A DNA stretch of 64,000 nt from Mesorhabditis belari. Its lineage: Eukaryota > Nematoda > Chromadorea > Rhabditida > Rhabditidae. How positions within the stretch are numbered: the stretch's first letter is position 1; the number at the start of each line of letters is the position of its first letter. Below, piece by piece: positions 1 to 12,308 of the stretch. The stretch lies in NCBI GenBank assembly GCA_958450365.1, contig CAUEEP010000757.1, forward strand, positions 124,001 to 188,000, read 5' to 3'. The position numbers and the translations under genes are program-made. Under the pieces are notes generated by a model that made no database searches, was not told where the DNA came from, and saw only the letters and a list, made by a program, of their open reading frames with translations.

Positions 1-147
1 GTCCGTCCCACTGCAGCTCTTCTCCCTCAATGTGAAATTCTCTACAATGGATCAACATCAAGAACCTTTTATTCTAATTTTAACAGTTTATACTCTCATT
101 TTCTAATTACCAAGAAAAACTGGTCAAAGCAGCTTCCATTGTATTTG
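1..147 (+). repeat. Dispersed repeat copy, truncated by window start
   Basis: This stretch closely matches 413-560: both contain the block GTCCGTCCCACTGCAGCTCT followed by a shared tail ending in CTGGTCAAA. The inverted counterpart lies at about 16555-16710. It is a direct second copy of part of the left inverted-repeat arm. No coding potential is visible. Confidence 0.75.
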
Positions 148-876
148 TATCAAATTACCGATTCGATACGAGTGCGGTTATCGAGCTTGGCATCTCGTTC
201 GAGAGGTATCACAAATATGTAGAACGTAAAGAAAATAGTCGAAGCTTTTCGACTTAACGAGCGAAAGTTCTAACACATACATCAAGATGGAGTATTACAT
301 TTATATGAATTAAAACAGGGGGCCGAACCCAATCTTCTAGCGAGGTTCTTCCCATTATCCACTAGGCCATCGGTGCCTTTAGCTCAGTAATGAAAATGTT
401 CTTTCTAGTTGGTTGTCCGTCCCACTGCAGCTCTTCTCCCTCAATGTGACATTCTCTACAATGGATCAACATCAAGAATTCTCTCTTTTATTCTAATTTT
501 AACAGTTTTTACTCTCATTTTCTAATTACCAAGAAAAACTGGTCAAAACAGCTTCCAGTTAAGTTTCTTTCTGTTTCTTATTTTCATTGGATATAGAAAA
601 AAAAAATTACCGTAAATACTGTAATAGTACCCCACCGCCCTCGTACAGTCGCGTAGTCGCAAAAGTTTTTTAGTATTTCATTTTTTTCAAAGCGCCCGTA
701 CTTTCAAAAAATGCGTCTTTGGTATCAAAAAATAGCCCTGAATTTCAGCTATTTTTTGGTAACTAAGCGAGCATTGTAGCATAAACCAGTGTCGAGAAAA
801 ACTCGTTCAAAGCTAGACTACACAACACTCCGCGCCGTCATTATGGGGGTGGGGTACTATTACAGGATTTACGGTA
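148..876 (+). repeat. Left arm of a large inverted repeat (partner 16100-17004)
   Basis: Read on the minus strand, this segment matches 16100-17004 in order: a unique-looking part (148-412) holding a tRNA-like stretch, then the 413-600 block, then the TACCGTA-type MITE at 608-876. The arms are roughly 0.75-0.9 kb and enclose about 15.2 kb. The tRNA-like part (about 335-385, minus strand) has an A-box-like GATGGCCTAGTGG and a degenerate B box. Whether this is one giant element or two copies of a dispersed family is not settled by the sequence. Confidence 0.7.
608..876. mobile_element. TIR element (MITE), TACCGTAAATA family
   Basis: The element begins TACCGTAAATACTGTAATAG and ends with the near inverse complement (TACTATTACAGGATTTACGGTA). 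It is 269 bp, has no ORF, and carries an internal hairpin around the CTGAATTTCAG motif. Related copies are at 15765-16034, 16100-16515, 34860-35095 (truncated) and 35213-35612. Confidence 0.8.
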
Positions 877-1372
877 TAGTATAAACATTTTCATTACTTT
901 TAAGGCCAAAATTCGGGCTAAAATTCAGGTATTTAAATATCAAAACGCAAAACAAAACTTTTCCCAAAAAAGGAGTCGAACTCGAGCAAAAGATTTTTCG
1001 GCTTGCCGAGCTGAAGAAGAACTGCGCTAGTCAAGTTTAAGGTTTAAGATCCGTGAGAGAATCGTTATGCATCTCGATTCGGCTCGAAATTTTCGTCTTT
1101 TCACCCTAAAACTTAACGATAACTTTTTATAGAAAGCTATTTAGCAAAAACGGAAAGCAGATTCGGAATCAGCGTGAAATTCTGCGTCTAATGGGTTATC
1201 TCATTTGGACACAATGCTATTGCTATTGTTATTTTTCTCTTCTCACAACTAAAACCAGACTATTCTTGAACAAATTATGAGTAATCAACTAAAAAAGTAA
1301 TAACTTTTGAAAAGATTATGATTTATCAATTAACAGTATGACAATGAAAAGCTTTTTTTAAGATTGATTTTT
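877..1372. other. Gap without recognised gene
   Basis: AT-rich sequence between the MITE and the decayed transposase. I see no splice-bounded coding exon, RNA gene or clear repeat here. Confidence 0.4.
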
Positions 1373-1880
1373 ACAGGGCGACCAGAAATAACGTTGCGGC
1401 CTAATTTAGCATATTTTTTTAAAAAAACCAAAAAGGTTTTTTGTAACAGAAACAATTTTTTATTAACAACATGATATAAAGAGAGCATAAAATCTACTTT
1501 TCTTCAAAGTGGCCACCTTTGGCTCCGATGCAGAGCTTCAAACGCTTGATGAAGTTTTCGGCGATGGGCCGCAACTCGGCCGGAGCGATTCGATCCCGCT
1601 CCTTGGTCAACGATCGCTTAAGAGCCTCCAAACTTTTGTGGGGTTTTGCACAAGCTGCTCTTGCCTTCAAAATTGACCAAACACTGTAGTCCAACGGATT
1701 AAGATCGCACGAATACGGAGGCCATTCCTGGGCCGAGATAAAATCTACTTTTCTTCAAAGTGGCCACCTTTGGCTCCGATGCAGAGCAGAGCTTCAAACG
1801 CTTGATGAAGTTTTCGGCGATGGGCCGCAACTCGGCCGGAGTGATTCGATCCCACTCCCTGGTCATTCGCTTAAGAGCCT
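1373..1880 (-). pseudogene. Tc1/mariner-type transposase C-terminal remnant, partly duplicated
   Basis: On the minus strand, 1747-1494 reads as the end of a Tc1/mariner transposase: the conserved WPPYSCDLNPLDYSVW block (with the last catalytic Asp) is followed by CAKPHKS and a basic tail ending in GGHFEEK. The upstream catalytic part is missing. The last ~140 bp of the ORF (about 1489-1640) are present a second time at about 1739-1880 with a few changes, so the remnant was broken and partly duplicated. An ACAGGGCGACCAGAAATAAC sequence at 1373 just beyond the stop resembles a terminal inverted repeat; I did not find the matching opposite end. It is not a functional gene. Confidence 0.8.
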
Positions 1881-2058
1881 CCAAAGATGTAAGATTGAAC
1901 ATAAATATTGATTTTAAAAGAATTAAACAAAATTTTGTAATGCTTTTTTTGTCTATTCTTTTGATTGAAACCATCTTTTTATAAATCTTTTTATATAAAC
2001 AATAAAATGCTATAAAAGTACCTAAATACAATAGATAATCAATTGAAAAAAAACGAAT

Positions 2059-2824
2059 TCATGCAGATCTTGCTTTACATTGTTTGAAAGCTTCATTAAA
2101 TCCATTGCAAAGAGAGACATCAGATTGATTTTGAGAGCATTCAATGAATTGACGCCACTCGAATTCACAAGGCTGAATAAAATCAAATAAAATTCTTCCA
2201 GTTATACATTAAATCAAAGTCTCAATTCAATTCTTGCAAACCTGTTGATAACTTTGTTGAGGAGGTTGTTGAGGAGCTTGTTGAGGAGCTTGTTGTTGAG
2301 CTGGAGCTGTTTCGGAAGACCTACTGCCGCCTAGAACGATAATTCCCTATTATTGTAGATCTAATTTGAATTTGTATTATGATATTAGAATCGACTTTAA
2401 GTTATCCGTTCGAATTTCTATTACAAACCTGTCAACATGTGACCAACAGTGTGTCCAACAGCAGATCCGATCGCCACTCCACCGGCTGTTGCTGCCATTT
2501 GTGCGAAAAGACCTGGTCCCTAGAATTCTTAATATTGTGAAAGCTTTTAAAATAGTTCACTGATCAAGCGATGATCCAAACCTGGCTTGGAGCTGCAGCC
2601 ATTGGTGAAGGAGCTGGTGGGGCGTGATGAACAGGGGCTGACGGTGTTGGCGCGGCTGGAAATGTGGATTAGGAATTGGAGTTTGAATTTGTTTTCAAAG
2701 TCTATAAGATTGAATTCCTTTTCTCACTTTCTCACTCACTTGATCGTCCCATTGGCGGTCCTCCAGATCGACTTGGTGGCGCGCTTCCGCCTCGATTTGG
2801 TGCAGCGCCTCCTCTTCGAACCAT
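2059..2824 (-). CDS. har-1: CHCHD2/CHCHD10-type mitochondrial twin CX9C protein (HAR-1-like)
   Basis: Five exons on the minus strand: 2824-2740, 2655-2582, 2519-2429, 2330-2242, 2172-2059, all phases agreeing, giving about 150 residues (C. elegans HAR-1 is similar in size). The N-terminus is basic and Gly/Ala/Pro-rich ([10 protein letters not shown]), as in mitochondrial import signals. Exon 3 encodes the glycine-rich hydrophobic helix of this family ([20 protein letters not shown], then [10 protein letters not shown]). Exon 5 encodes a CHCH domain with two CX9C motifs ([11 protein letters not shown] and [11 protein letters not shown]). A Gln/Pro-rich linker lies between. Family members act in the mitochondrial intermembrane space near the MICOS complex and respiratory chain; that role is inferred from family membership. 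Between CHCHD2 and CHCHD10 orthology I cannot decide. Confidence 0.9.
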
Positions 2825-2979
2825 TTCTTACTGAAAAAAATGAAAGTAAGAAATCAATTTAAAAGCTATTATGAAAATATCGAATATTTAGAAGAGATGT
2901 CCTTGGATTAATAAAATGCAAATGCAAAGAGAAGTTTCTAAGATCTCTGCTCATCTATTCAACTGATTTACAAATCAAA

Positions 2980-3284
2980 AAACATACCGTATTTCTTCGA
3001 ATAGAAGACCGGGTAAAGAGTATGATCGCGTACTCCTGCGTAGCAGCCCTTTTTAAAATTTCTTTTCTGCATAAAAGCTTTCAATGAAGTGCTATAGGGC
3101 TGGAAAATGACTCAAAAATACCACATGAGCTAACAGATTTTTGAGCCATTTTCCAGCTCTATAGCACTTGATTGAAAGCTTTTATGCAGAAAAGAAATTT
3201 TAAAAAGGGCTGCTATGCAGGATGCAGGAGTACGCGATCATACTCTTTACCCGGTCTTCTATTCGAAGAAATACGGTATGTTTT
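2980..3284. mobile_element. Near-perfect palindromic foldback element
   Basis: About 305 bp with very long inverted arms: the left begins TACCGTATTTCTTCGAATAG and the right ends with its complement, and similarity continues inward past AAAGAGTATGATCGCGTACT to a short centre near 3120. The terminal TACCGTATT relates it to the other TACCGTA MITEs in the window. It lies just upstream of the CHCH gene's start. Confidence 0.85.
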
Positions 3285-3904
3285 TATGGAAATTTGGATA
3301 GAAACAAGTTCAATAACTAAAGTGTAAAGAAAAGTGATCGCTTCTTATTAGAAAATGAGTCAATCTTTAATATTTCTATGGTAAAAACTCTAGTCAATGT
3401 AATCTTCAGGGAATTTTCGAGAAACGATTGAAAAAAAGGTGGATAGAAATCATAAAAGATAGAAGATAGATAGAAGACAAAAGATTGAAGATAAAAGATA
3501 GAAGTTATCATATAGAAAAGAGAGAAAATTCGAGAAATTCGAGAGATTGAGTGTTTCGAGAGAATTAGACAAAAGAAAAGGATTTTTGAGTGGCCCAAAT
3601 GGATCTGACTGACTTGTGTTCTCTCATTTTCTCAATACTTTCGATTTCTCAATAGCAAAAAGGCTTTCAGTGATGTAATCGATAAAGATCGCTTGTGAAT
3701 TTTGAAATATTGAAAAGATTGTGGGTTTTTATCGATGTTTACATGTGTTTTAAAGCTTAATATTAACAAAAAGTGAATTCTTTTAACAATTAGAAGTTTA
3801 TTTTCAAGTAAAAACTTCAAAGTTGCTAGTTTTCTTAGCAGCTTGGTAGCTTTCTTAAACAAATTATTTCGTTTATAAGTTAAAATTTGATTTTCAAAAG
3901 TTTT
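3285..3904. other. Intergenic AT-rich sequence
   Basis: Short simple GA-rich stretches (about 3470-3560) and AT-rich sequence. The ORFs here have no splice context or recognisable motif. I see no gene. Confidence 0.35.
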
Positions 3905-4115
3905 GACATTAAAATAACCACGTTTTTAAGGGTTTAATTGATCAAAATCATATCAAAGCCACGTTTTCAAGGGTTTAATTGATCAAAATCACATCAAAAC
4001 CACGTTTTTAACGGTTTAATTGATCAAAATCATATCAAAACCACGTTTTCAAGGGTTTAATTGATCAAAATCACATCAAAACCACATTTCTAACGGTTTA
4101 ATTGATCAAAATCAA
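3905..4115 (+). repeat. ~46-bp minisatellite, about 4.5 copies
   Basis: The unit contains CCACGTTTT(C/T)AA(G/C)GGTTTAATTGATC AAAATCA followed by CATCAAAA; successive copies alternate CATATC/CACATC. It sits in intergenic sequence. Confidence 0.85.
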
Positions 4116-4408
4116 ATATTTTAGAAAGAAAATGGTTGAAAGTTGTAGAAAAAAGTGTTAATTTGATTAAAAAACAAGGACAATTTGATTATTTAAGTGT
4201 CTAGCAATGAAAATCTCTCTTTTTTTCTCTTTTTTTCTTTAAAAATCAACGCAAAGACTCCACTGAACAACCTCTCATTACACCTTTTACCGATCGTTTA
4301 AAAATAGATACAGAAAAGGGTAGATTAAAATAAAAATTGAACGGATAAATGAAGATTTACTTTAGGAAAATGATTGCTAAATAGAAAATGTTCCTTTCCT
4401 TTTTTCAG

Positions 4409-4600
4409 ACTACCGTATCCCTTTCCATGGCACGCTATAGAGTGGACTTTCCACCGTACTCCCGTCGACCGTATCACCCCACTGTCTGGGCGACGGCAAA
4501 AAAAAGCCGATTGTATCCCAACGCAACCGCTTTACTTCCCTATTTTCTATTGTGTAAAAACTTTATCGATTTTTCTATTTCTATAAATAAACTTTAGAAG
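4409..4600 (+). other. Possible small exon of unknown product
   Basis: A TTTTTTCAG acceptor (ends 4408) is followed 18 nt later by an ATG at 4428. The 57-codon frame begins MARYRVDFPPYSRRPYHPTV. An AATAAA lies near its end (about 4584). The GC content and codon look of the first 120 nt differ from the surrounding AT-rich DNA. I do not recognise the product. It could be a short trans-spliced gene, a 5' leader exon of the downstream gene, or not coding. Confidence 0.25.
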
Positions 4601-5199
4601 TTTGCGTTTTCATTTTCATTTTCATATTCATTTTCTTCATTTCTACAAGTTCTGCTCGTTTCCCATTCGATTTTCGACACTAAATGACACTAAAATTTCT
4701 CATATATCACTTGTAAATTGCTTAGGAAATTATTTTTATGCTAATTTTTCGGCAATTCTCCCACCAAAACCACCTAAAATTTGATTTTTGGAAAAGAATT
4801 TTGTAGACAGATGTTTTTTTACTGTATCAATGCATGGAAATTTGACGAATTTAAACCAGATTTTATTAATTTTAATAGTTTTAGTTTAAACTTTTACAAA
4901 TTTGTTCGTTATTTTAAGCTTTAAGCTATATTATGATTTGCTTTTAGACTTTCAATCTTTTGATTGGTTCCTAAATTTGCGTTTGAAAGTTGCCACCCAG
5001 GAGCCGCCAAGACTTTTGTCCGTGACTGTATATTATGATTTGCTTTTTTGATTTTCCTTTTACTAATTTGTTCGTTTATCGGCTTATTATAAGCTTTCGA
5101 ACTAAATTATAATTTGCTTTCAGACTTTCAAACTGTTGAATTTATCGCTTTTCTTTTTCAATATTATTTTAATTTCTTTTTTTCAGATCAATTCTTGCG

Positions 5200-6864
5200 A
5201 TGGAGAGAATTACTCGAAAACGGGCAATGGCCATTCCGAAACAAGAAGAGGACGAAGAGGGGTGAGTTGCAGCGTTTTGACAAAATTATAGGATAACCAA
5301 AAATAACCCGGATAAACCTTTTTGACTCGATTTTCACATGCAGATCGACTAAATAAAAATACTTTTAAAAACCGTTAATTATATACTGTTAGTGACTCAA
5401 TTCTAAAAGATTAAGGTCCTAGGCGATTGCAGGAATATTGAATTGCAACGTTTGACAAAATTAAAACATTTAAATGCTTTAATTTTGTCAAACAACTTTT
5501 CTTATTTCGTTGATCTGCTTAAAGTTTTACACAATCTGTTCCAGGAATATTGAATTAAATAAAGAAGATCGGGACTCGTTATTGTGCAAATATTTCAATC
5601 AATTGGAACCCCGACAACAAATAGAATTGGTGAAATTGATGCACCGAATGGAGGAGCCGATTCCCGAGCCGATTCACAAAGCAAAGATTCGTGTGAGTTG
5701 TTAAAGCTAAGCTAAAAGTTAGCTAAGTTAAAGCTAAGTTAAAAGCTGTTAAAGCTTACTAAATAAAGCTAGAGTTCTATAATAGCTCTAATATCTAACT
5801 TATTAAATACTTTCAGGTTCCCAGAGATGGAAAAACGTTTGAGCCTGTTGTACTCCCTCCAGAATTGTTGAGTAACCCGAAAAACATTGCAAAAGGTTTG
5901 TTAGAAGAAATATTGCAATTTAAAATTCAAATTGAGCTCAATTCCCTTTTCAAAAACACTTGAGCGATGTTCAGATTCCCCACAGAAACGGCAACAACCA
6001 ACATATGAAGATAAGAAGAATATAATTCTGTTGAAAGATCAAGGGATTTCTGTGCAAGAGATTTCAACAGTTTACAATTTGCCCAAATCAACAATCTACA
6101 ACATATTAAAAGATCGTTTGGAAATCGAGAGAAAGATTTCGGAAGGGATTTGCGAGACAAAGAAAAGGATAAAAGTGCACGATCAAGCATTGGAACAATT
6201 GGTGTTGAAGTGGTACAAAGAGCAAAAAGCACAAGGCATTCTGGTGGCTGGACCCGAGTTGAGAGTGAGTATTTGTTAGAAGTAAAAAAGCAATGCTTCA
6301 ATATGCATTGATGCTGATTCAATGCTTGATCTTTTAGAAAAAAGCTTTGGAGATGGCGAAATTCAAGGGAAATCTCGCGTTCAAGGCAAGCGGTGGATGG
6401 TTGCAGAATTTCAAAGCACGATATTCAAATGTATTCAAAGATACGATTTTTGATGAGGATGGAGATCAGGAATCTGATGGAAATGATCAAGAATTACCCA
6501 CTTATGATTGGTTCCAAGCAACGCTTGAAGCGAGTAAGGGGATTGTTTAGGAAAAGGGAATTGAGCTCCTTGGAAGAATTGGAAATGATGTTTGACAAAA
6601 TTTGTTTTGGTTTTTGATTTCAAATAGTGATTTGTAGTGGCACCGAATTCTGCAAAGAAGGCACGAAAGGAGTCTGTTGGATCAATGGATGATGTCCCTC
6701 CACCACTCTCGCCAGTTTCAATCTCATCCAATGGAGGATCTACACCGCCACCATTTCTTGGTTTGTTAGCTCAAAGCTTTTAAGAACAGAACAGATAATA
6801 TTGGATAAATCTATAAAAGAGCAGTGTATGTCTGTCTGTCTGTCTGTCTGTCTGTCTGCCTGTG

Positions 6865-6897
<33 letters not shown>

Positions 6898-6904
6898 GCC
6901 TGCC

Positions 6905-6939
<35 letters not shown>

Positions 6940-9900
6940 ACGACCATTTTCTCATTGTCTCTTTTAACCAATAAAGCTAAAACTTCTTTAGAAAACTTTA
7001 AAATAGATTGTAGTTTTGTCATTTATAATAAATGGCCAAAAAATGAAGGTCAACTGGTACTATGGGGGTTGAACCCGGATCGTGTGGGTTGTAGACGAGC
7101 TCTCAACAGCACCATGGTGAACCTGGATCGTGTGGGTCGTAGACCTCAACAGCACCATGGTGACTATCTCTGATACCCGCTAAAAATCGACTTTAGAAAC
7201 CGAAGATGGAAATCCGGACACATTGGAGCCGTATGCTTCTGCTTCCACTTCAAAACCCAGTGAAACAAAGAACATCTCCGGTTTCACCTTCAGAAAAGTC
7301 AAAGTTGGACCACAAACGAAGTGAGGGCAAACTTGGGATAAAAAGAAATGCTGATCTTAGGATCAAACAACTAGACAAACTAGCTTTTCAAGGTAATTAG
7401 CTTTGGGTAACAACTAGCTTTTCAGATCAATGATCTTAAGTCAAACAACTAGGGCAATTATTAAGTAAATGCATAAGAAATGCGGATTTCAACATTTTCA
7501 TCAATTTCCAACGATAGAAAGCTGATATCGATGAATGTTATAAACTATTTGAAAGTTGTAAATCTCCTCTACAAAATAGGCTAAAGCGTGTTTCAATTGA
7601 TCGAACGATTGAAGAAATTTCGAGGACGAAATGCGAGTGACCAAGAAAGAATCGAGTCACTTTAGGAACAAGTTTAGTGTCTTAGGTCAAACAACTAGAG
7701 AAACTAGCTTTTCAAGGTAATTAGCTTTGGCTAACAATTAGCTTTTCAGATCAATAAACATCTAGAATTTCACCTCCATCTCATTCATAGTTTTCGTCCG
7801 ATATTTTGTAAAACATTTGTTTAGCATCACAATCTTTTTCCAGATCTTCAAACGATACCCCGATCACCTCAAAGTTACCACTTGGTTTGTTGAAAAGTCC
7901 ACCGATTATTGGAAGAAATCTCCTCAACACCCCATCAAGCAGTCAAAGAGCTGCGGTGATTTTAAACAATGTGATTTTGAGAAGAGAAATATTATTTAGG
8001 ATATGCTATCAATGTTGACTAGAGGCTTTTCAACAGCTCCAAAACCGGTAAACAATGTTTTCCGGAAATCAGCACCGATTATCAACGACGTGAAAGAAGT
8101 TGCAGCAACGGCAACGTAAGATTTAAAGATAATATATATGTTGTGTCCGATTTAGATTTCCGTCCGATTTAGATTGAACTTATCGCGGACGTCCGATTTA
8201 GATTACAGTCTATATCGGACGACTCAATCTAAATCGGACGTCTTATATAGATTGAACAATAATATAAACATGTTTAGTATATGTTCTTAAGCGTTTTCTG
8301 TAGTTTTCTGCATTTTCAAAGGTCTTTTATTGATTATTTCATAGTTGGGTTTTCTTTTCAGAAAAAGACAGTAACAGACCTTTGAAAAATGCAGAAAACT
8401 ACAGAAAACGCTTAAGAACATATATTAAACATGTTTATATTATTGTTTAATCTATATAAGACGTCCGATTTAGATTGAGTCTAAATCGGACGTCCGATAT
8501 AGACTGTAATCTAAATCGGACGTCCGCGATAAGTTCAATCTAAATCGGACACAACATATATATATATATATATATAGTACTTTGTAGTAGGAATTCGTTA
8601 GTGTTATTTAGTGTTATTTAGTTATTTATTTGTTATTTAGTGTTCAAATCAAAGAAGAACCGCTTAATTTGCTCGATTTACTCGGACAAAACAAGCCATC
8701 CGATGGAGAGATCCCGGATTTCGATGGAGAAATGGTAAAATCAGATATGCTATAATCTTTGCTAAATAAAACTGAATATCTTTTGAAATATGAAAGTGAT
8801 TTTATACGCAAAAGTTTAGAATCTGGACACCCTCTTCAGTGGCCCCACTTATCAGTGTCGAGAGTGTTCGGCCTGCAAATTGGTGAGTCGGTAATTTCGA
8901 GCAAAAATTTTCGATTAATGCATAAGTTTTTACAATTTCTTCGAAACGTTTTAAAAGAAATAATGTCGCTATCAACAAGATTTCTATTTGAAGCTGATTT
9001 GGTTCCTTTTCGATTGATATTTGCCTCCTTTTCTTTACAGATTTGGTTCCTTTATAAAGCTTTAAAGCATCAAGCTTTTAAAAAGCTTAATCATTTCTCT
9101 TCAAAATAACATTTGAAACTCGGAAATCGTTTTTTTTGTCGATTTTCAAATCCAAAACTTTTTCAAGATAAATTCCAGAACTTCCAAAAAGATTCAAATT
9201 CAAAACTGCTCCGATTTGGACACTTTCTTCAATACAAATCTATTTTAGTGTTAAAGTAAAAGAAAGATAGAGCTCATTTGATTATATAATTTTGTAAAAT
9301 TTGAAATACAATCTTTCAAGCAATTTTCTTTAAAAAAAAAATTGAAAATTTTGATATAGAATTTGGATTTTTTTCAATGAAAAAATATAAAAATTATCAT
9401 TGTTAAATGGAAATTTTTATTCATTTTTATTCATTTTTATTCATTTTTATTCATTTTTATTCATTTTTATTCATTTTTATTCATTTTTATTCATTTTTAT
9501 TCAGCCCTTATCCAACGAGGAATACCAAAATCATATGGAAGAAATCGAGCAATTCGGTCGATGCTCAGAAGTCCGGAAAAGTGATGGAGTTTTCCCGTGC
9601 GCATTTCATGATGTCAGTTCGATTAAACGCCTTAAAAATAGTAAAAATAGTAAAAATCTATGATTTAACAAAGAGTTTTTCAATTTTTTATGTAAAATTA
9701 TTCGAAACTGTGAAGTTTAGTGAAAATTAAACCCGTTTTCAGTGCGATAAAACGTTTGAAAGTATGACAAACTACGTAAATCACTTGAGGATCATGCACG
9801 GAAAACCGTCTATCGTTCTAGAAAGGACATTCTTCAACGAAACTGAATTTTCTGTAAGTTTCTAGAGAGTTATCCAAGTTTAAAGTGTACAAAATTCTTA

Positions 9901-12276
9901 TGATCTAAATTTTGTAAATGAATTTCAGGATTTCACCCGAGCCCTTCGATCATTGGGTGACTTTAAAAATGAAGCTGGACAGAAATTCTCAATGAAACAA
10001 CACCGATGTGGTTACACTCATGAAGCTGATGATAGTGGTAAATCGTTTTAATCTTAAATAATTCTATTAATATTGGGTTGGTGAATTGAAAACTCCGGGC
10101 TATTGTCATATGTGACAGTTTGAGGACTTTCTTCAAAAGAAACCCATTTCAGTGTCAATGGAAAAGTTGTAGAGAATCAAAAATGAAGCTTATATCCAAA
10201 TTTCCAAAAAGATACACTTAGTAGTTCCGCTTAAAATTTGTGTGTTCTTTGTGCGGCCGCGTAATCGCTCGCCGTCTGGCGCAGGGCTTTTACATAACCC
10301 CCTTCCCTCTGCCTTTGCCAAACGAATCTGGCCAGCTCGGAATCCTCAAATTGGGCATTGACTTCTCCGCAAATCAAGGCTAATCTCAATATATTGGCTT
10401 GGTAATATACTGGCAAAACAGCCGGCTATTGTCATATGTGACAGTTTGAGCACTTTCTTCAAAAGAAACCCATTTTGGTGTCAATGGAAAAGTTGTAGAG
10501 AATCAAAAATCAAGCTTATATCCAAATTTTCAGAACTATTCAAAAACTGGTTTTCAAGAAATGCGAAATTGACGAATTTTCACAAAACTTGCATTTTAAG
10601 CGAAACTACTAAGTGTATCTTTTTGGAAATTTGGATATAAGCCTCATTTTTGATTCTCTACAACTTTTCTATTGACACCAAAATGGGTTTCTTTTGAAGA
10701 AAGTGCTCAAACTGGGGCATCTCTAGTCCTCCATTTTTGAGTCTCACACTTGTCTCACACAAACCAAAATCCTACGCAGAAAGAGGAATCCGCTAATTGC
10801 CTGTAAAATGGGCAGAAGTCGTCAATAATAATGGAAATTATTTGGAATTAATTGATGCTTTTATGTTGAATCAATTTTAGTTCAAAGTCCCGCAATTTCT
10901 AATTCACCAACCCAATAGATGCTCTTTCTGTTGAAAAAAGAATTAACTCGATATCTCCAAAGGATTCCCATAAATGCCCAGTTTAGGGGGTGGACGTAAA
11001 ATTTTGAAGTTCTTTTGAAGAAAGTGCTCAAATTGGGACATCTCCAGTCCTCGATTTTTGAGTCTCACACTTGTCTCATACACAAAACAAAATCCTACGC
11101 AGAAAGAGGAATCCGCAAATTGCCTGTAAAATGGGCAGAAGTCGTCAATAGTAATGGAAATTATTTGGAATGAATTCATGGTTTTATGTTCAATAAATTT
11201 TAGTTCAAAGTCCCGGAGTTTTCAATTGACCAACCCAATATTTAGATGTTGAATTCGATGATTGCGAAGTGACACATAAAGGACGAATCGCTTGCTCGGC
11301 GTTTTTCCATGCAACAATCGAGTCACAAGTTCATCGGGAAAAGTAAGTTAAAGTTAAAGAAGTCAGGATTGAGAAAAAAACTCTTTTTCTTTAATTTAAT
11401 TCCCCATTTTAGAGTAATCCATCTCCGTTACTGTGACTATCACATTCACGGGAAAATGCGAATCCCAAAAGTGGTGAGGAAACGGATTCGACATCTCGGA
11501 CAATTCCTTCCACCATCCGTCATTGTGCTTATCATTCACGGTTTGTTTATAGCTAAAGCATACTGGCTTTCATTTAAAAGAGATGCTTCATAGAGTAATG
11601 CACTTTTAAAAGCTACATAAAGCTATATAAAGCTACATAAAGCTATATAAAGCTACATAAAGCTACATAAAGCTATATAAAGCTACATAAAGCTATATAA
11701 AGCTACATAAAGCTATATAAAGCTACATAAAGCTACATAAAGCTATATAAAGCTACATAAAGCTATATAAAGCTAAATAAAGCTATATAAAGCTAAATAA
11801 AGCTATATAAAGCTATATAAAGCTAAATAAAGCTATATAAAGCTATATAAAGCTACATAAATGCTTTTCGATTTACGAACTCATACTTTATATAAAACAA
11901 AATTTAAGAAAATCTCCTATTTAACTACGAAATTTTTATTTCAAAAATAAAAACAGATTCTTCAATTCGCATTTAATAGGCTAAATCTAGACATTGATTG
12001 CATAATGTTCAATTAAATTTAATTCTATTGGGTTCAATTTAAATCAAAGCGAAATTTCTATTGGGCAAAAGATTGGGAATCAAATTATGCCCTTGACACA
12101 TACTTTATGTCTTATAGAAGTAAAGGAATTGGAAAGAGATCTCTAGAGAGGAGATTGAACCTTTAACCTTTTGTTTTCCGGGCCTTTCCGGGCAATTCTT
12201 TTAACCACTGAGCTATACTATGCCACTAGCTATTTAGTATCTTAACTTGCCAAGAGAAAGAGTGAAAGACAAGGGA

Positions 12277-12308
<32 letters not shown>

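Noticed and set aside
1760..1984. 74-aa plus-strand ORF
   Set aside because: Antisense to the decayed transposase tail.
6740..7173. ORFs with TDRQ or CLSV repeats
   Set aside because: They translate the TGTC microsatellite of a SINE; intronic.
7206..7400. 64-aa ORF MEIRTHWSRM...
   Set aside because: Out-of-frame shadow of exon 7 (7197-7320) of the HTH/C2H2 gene; the in-frame reading ETEDGNPDTLEPYAS continues correctly into exon 8.
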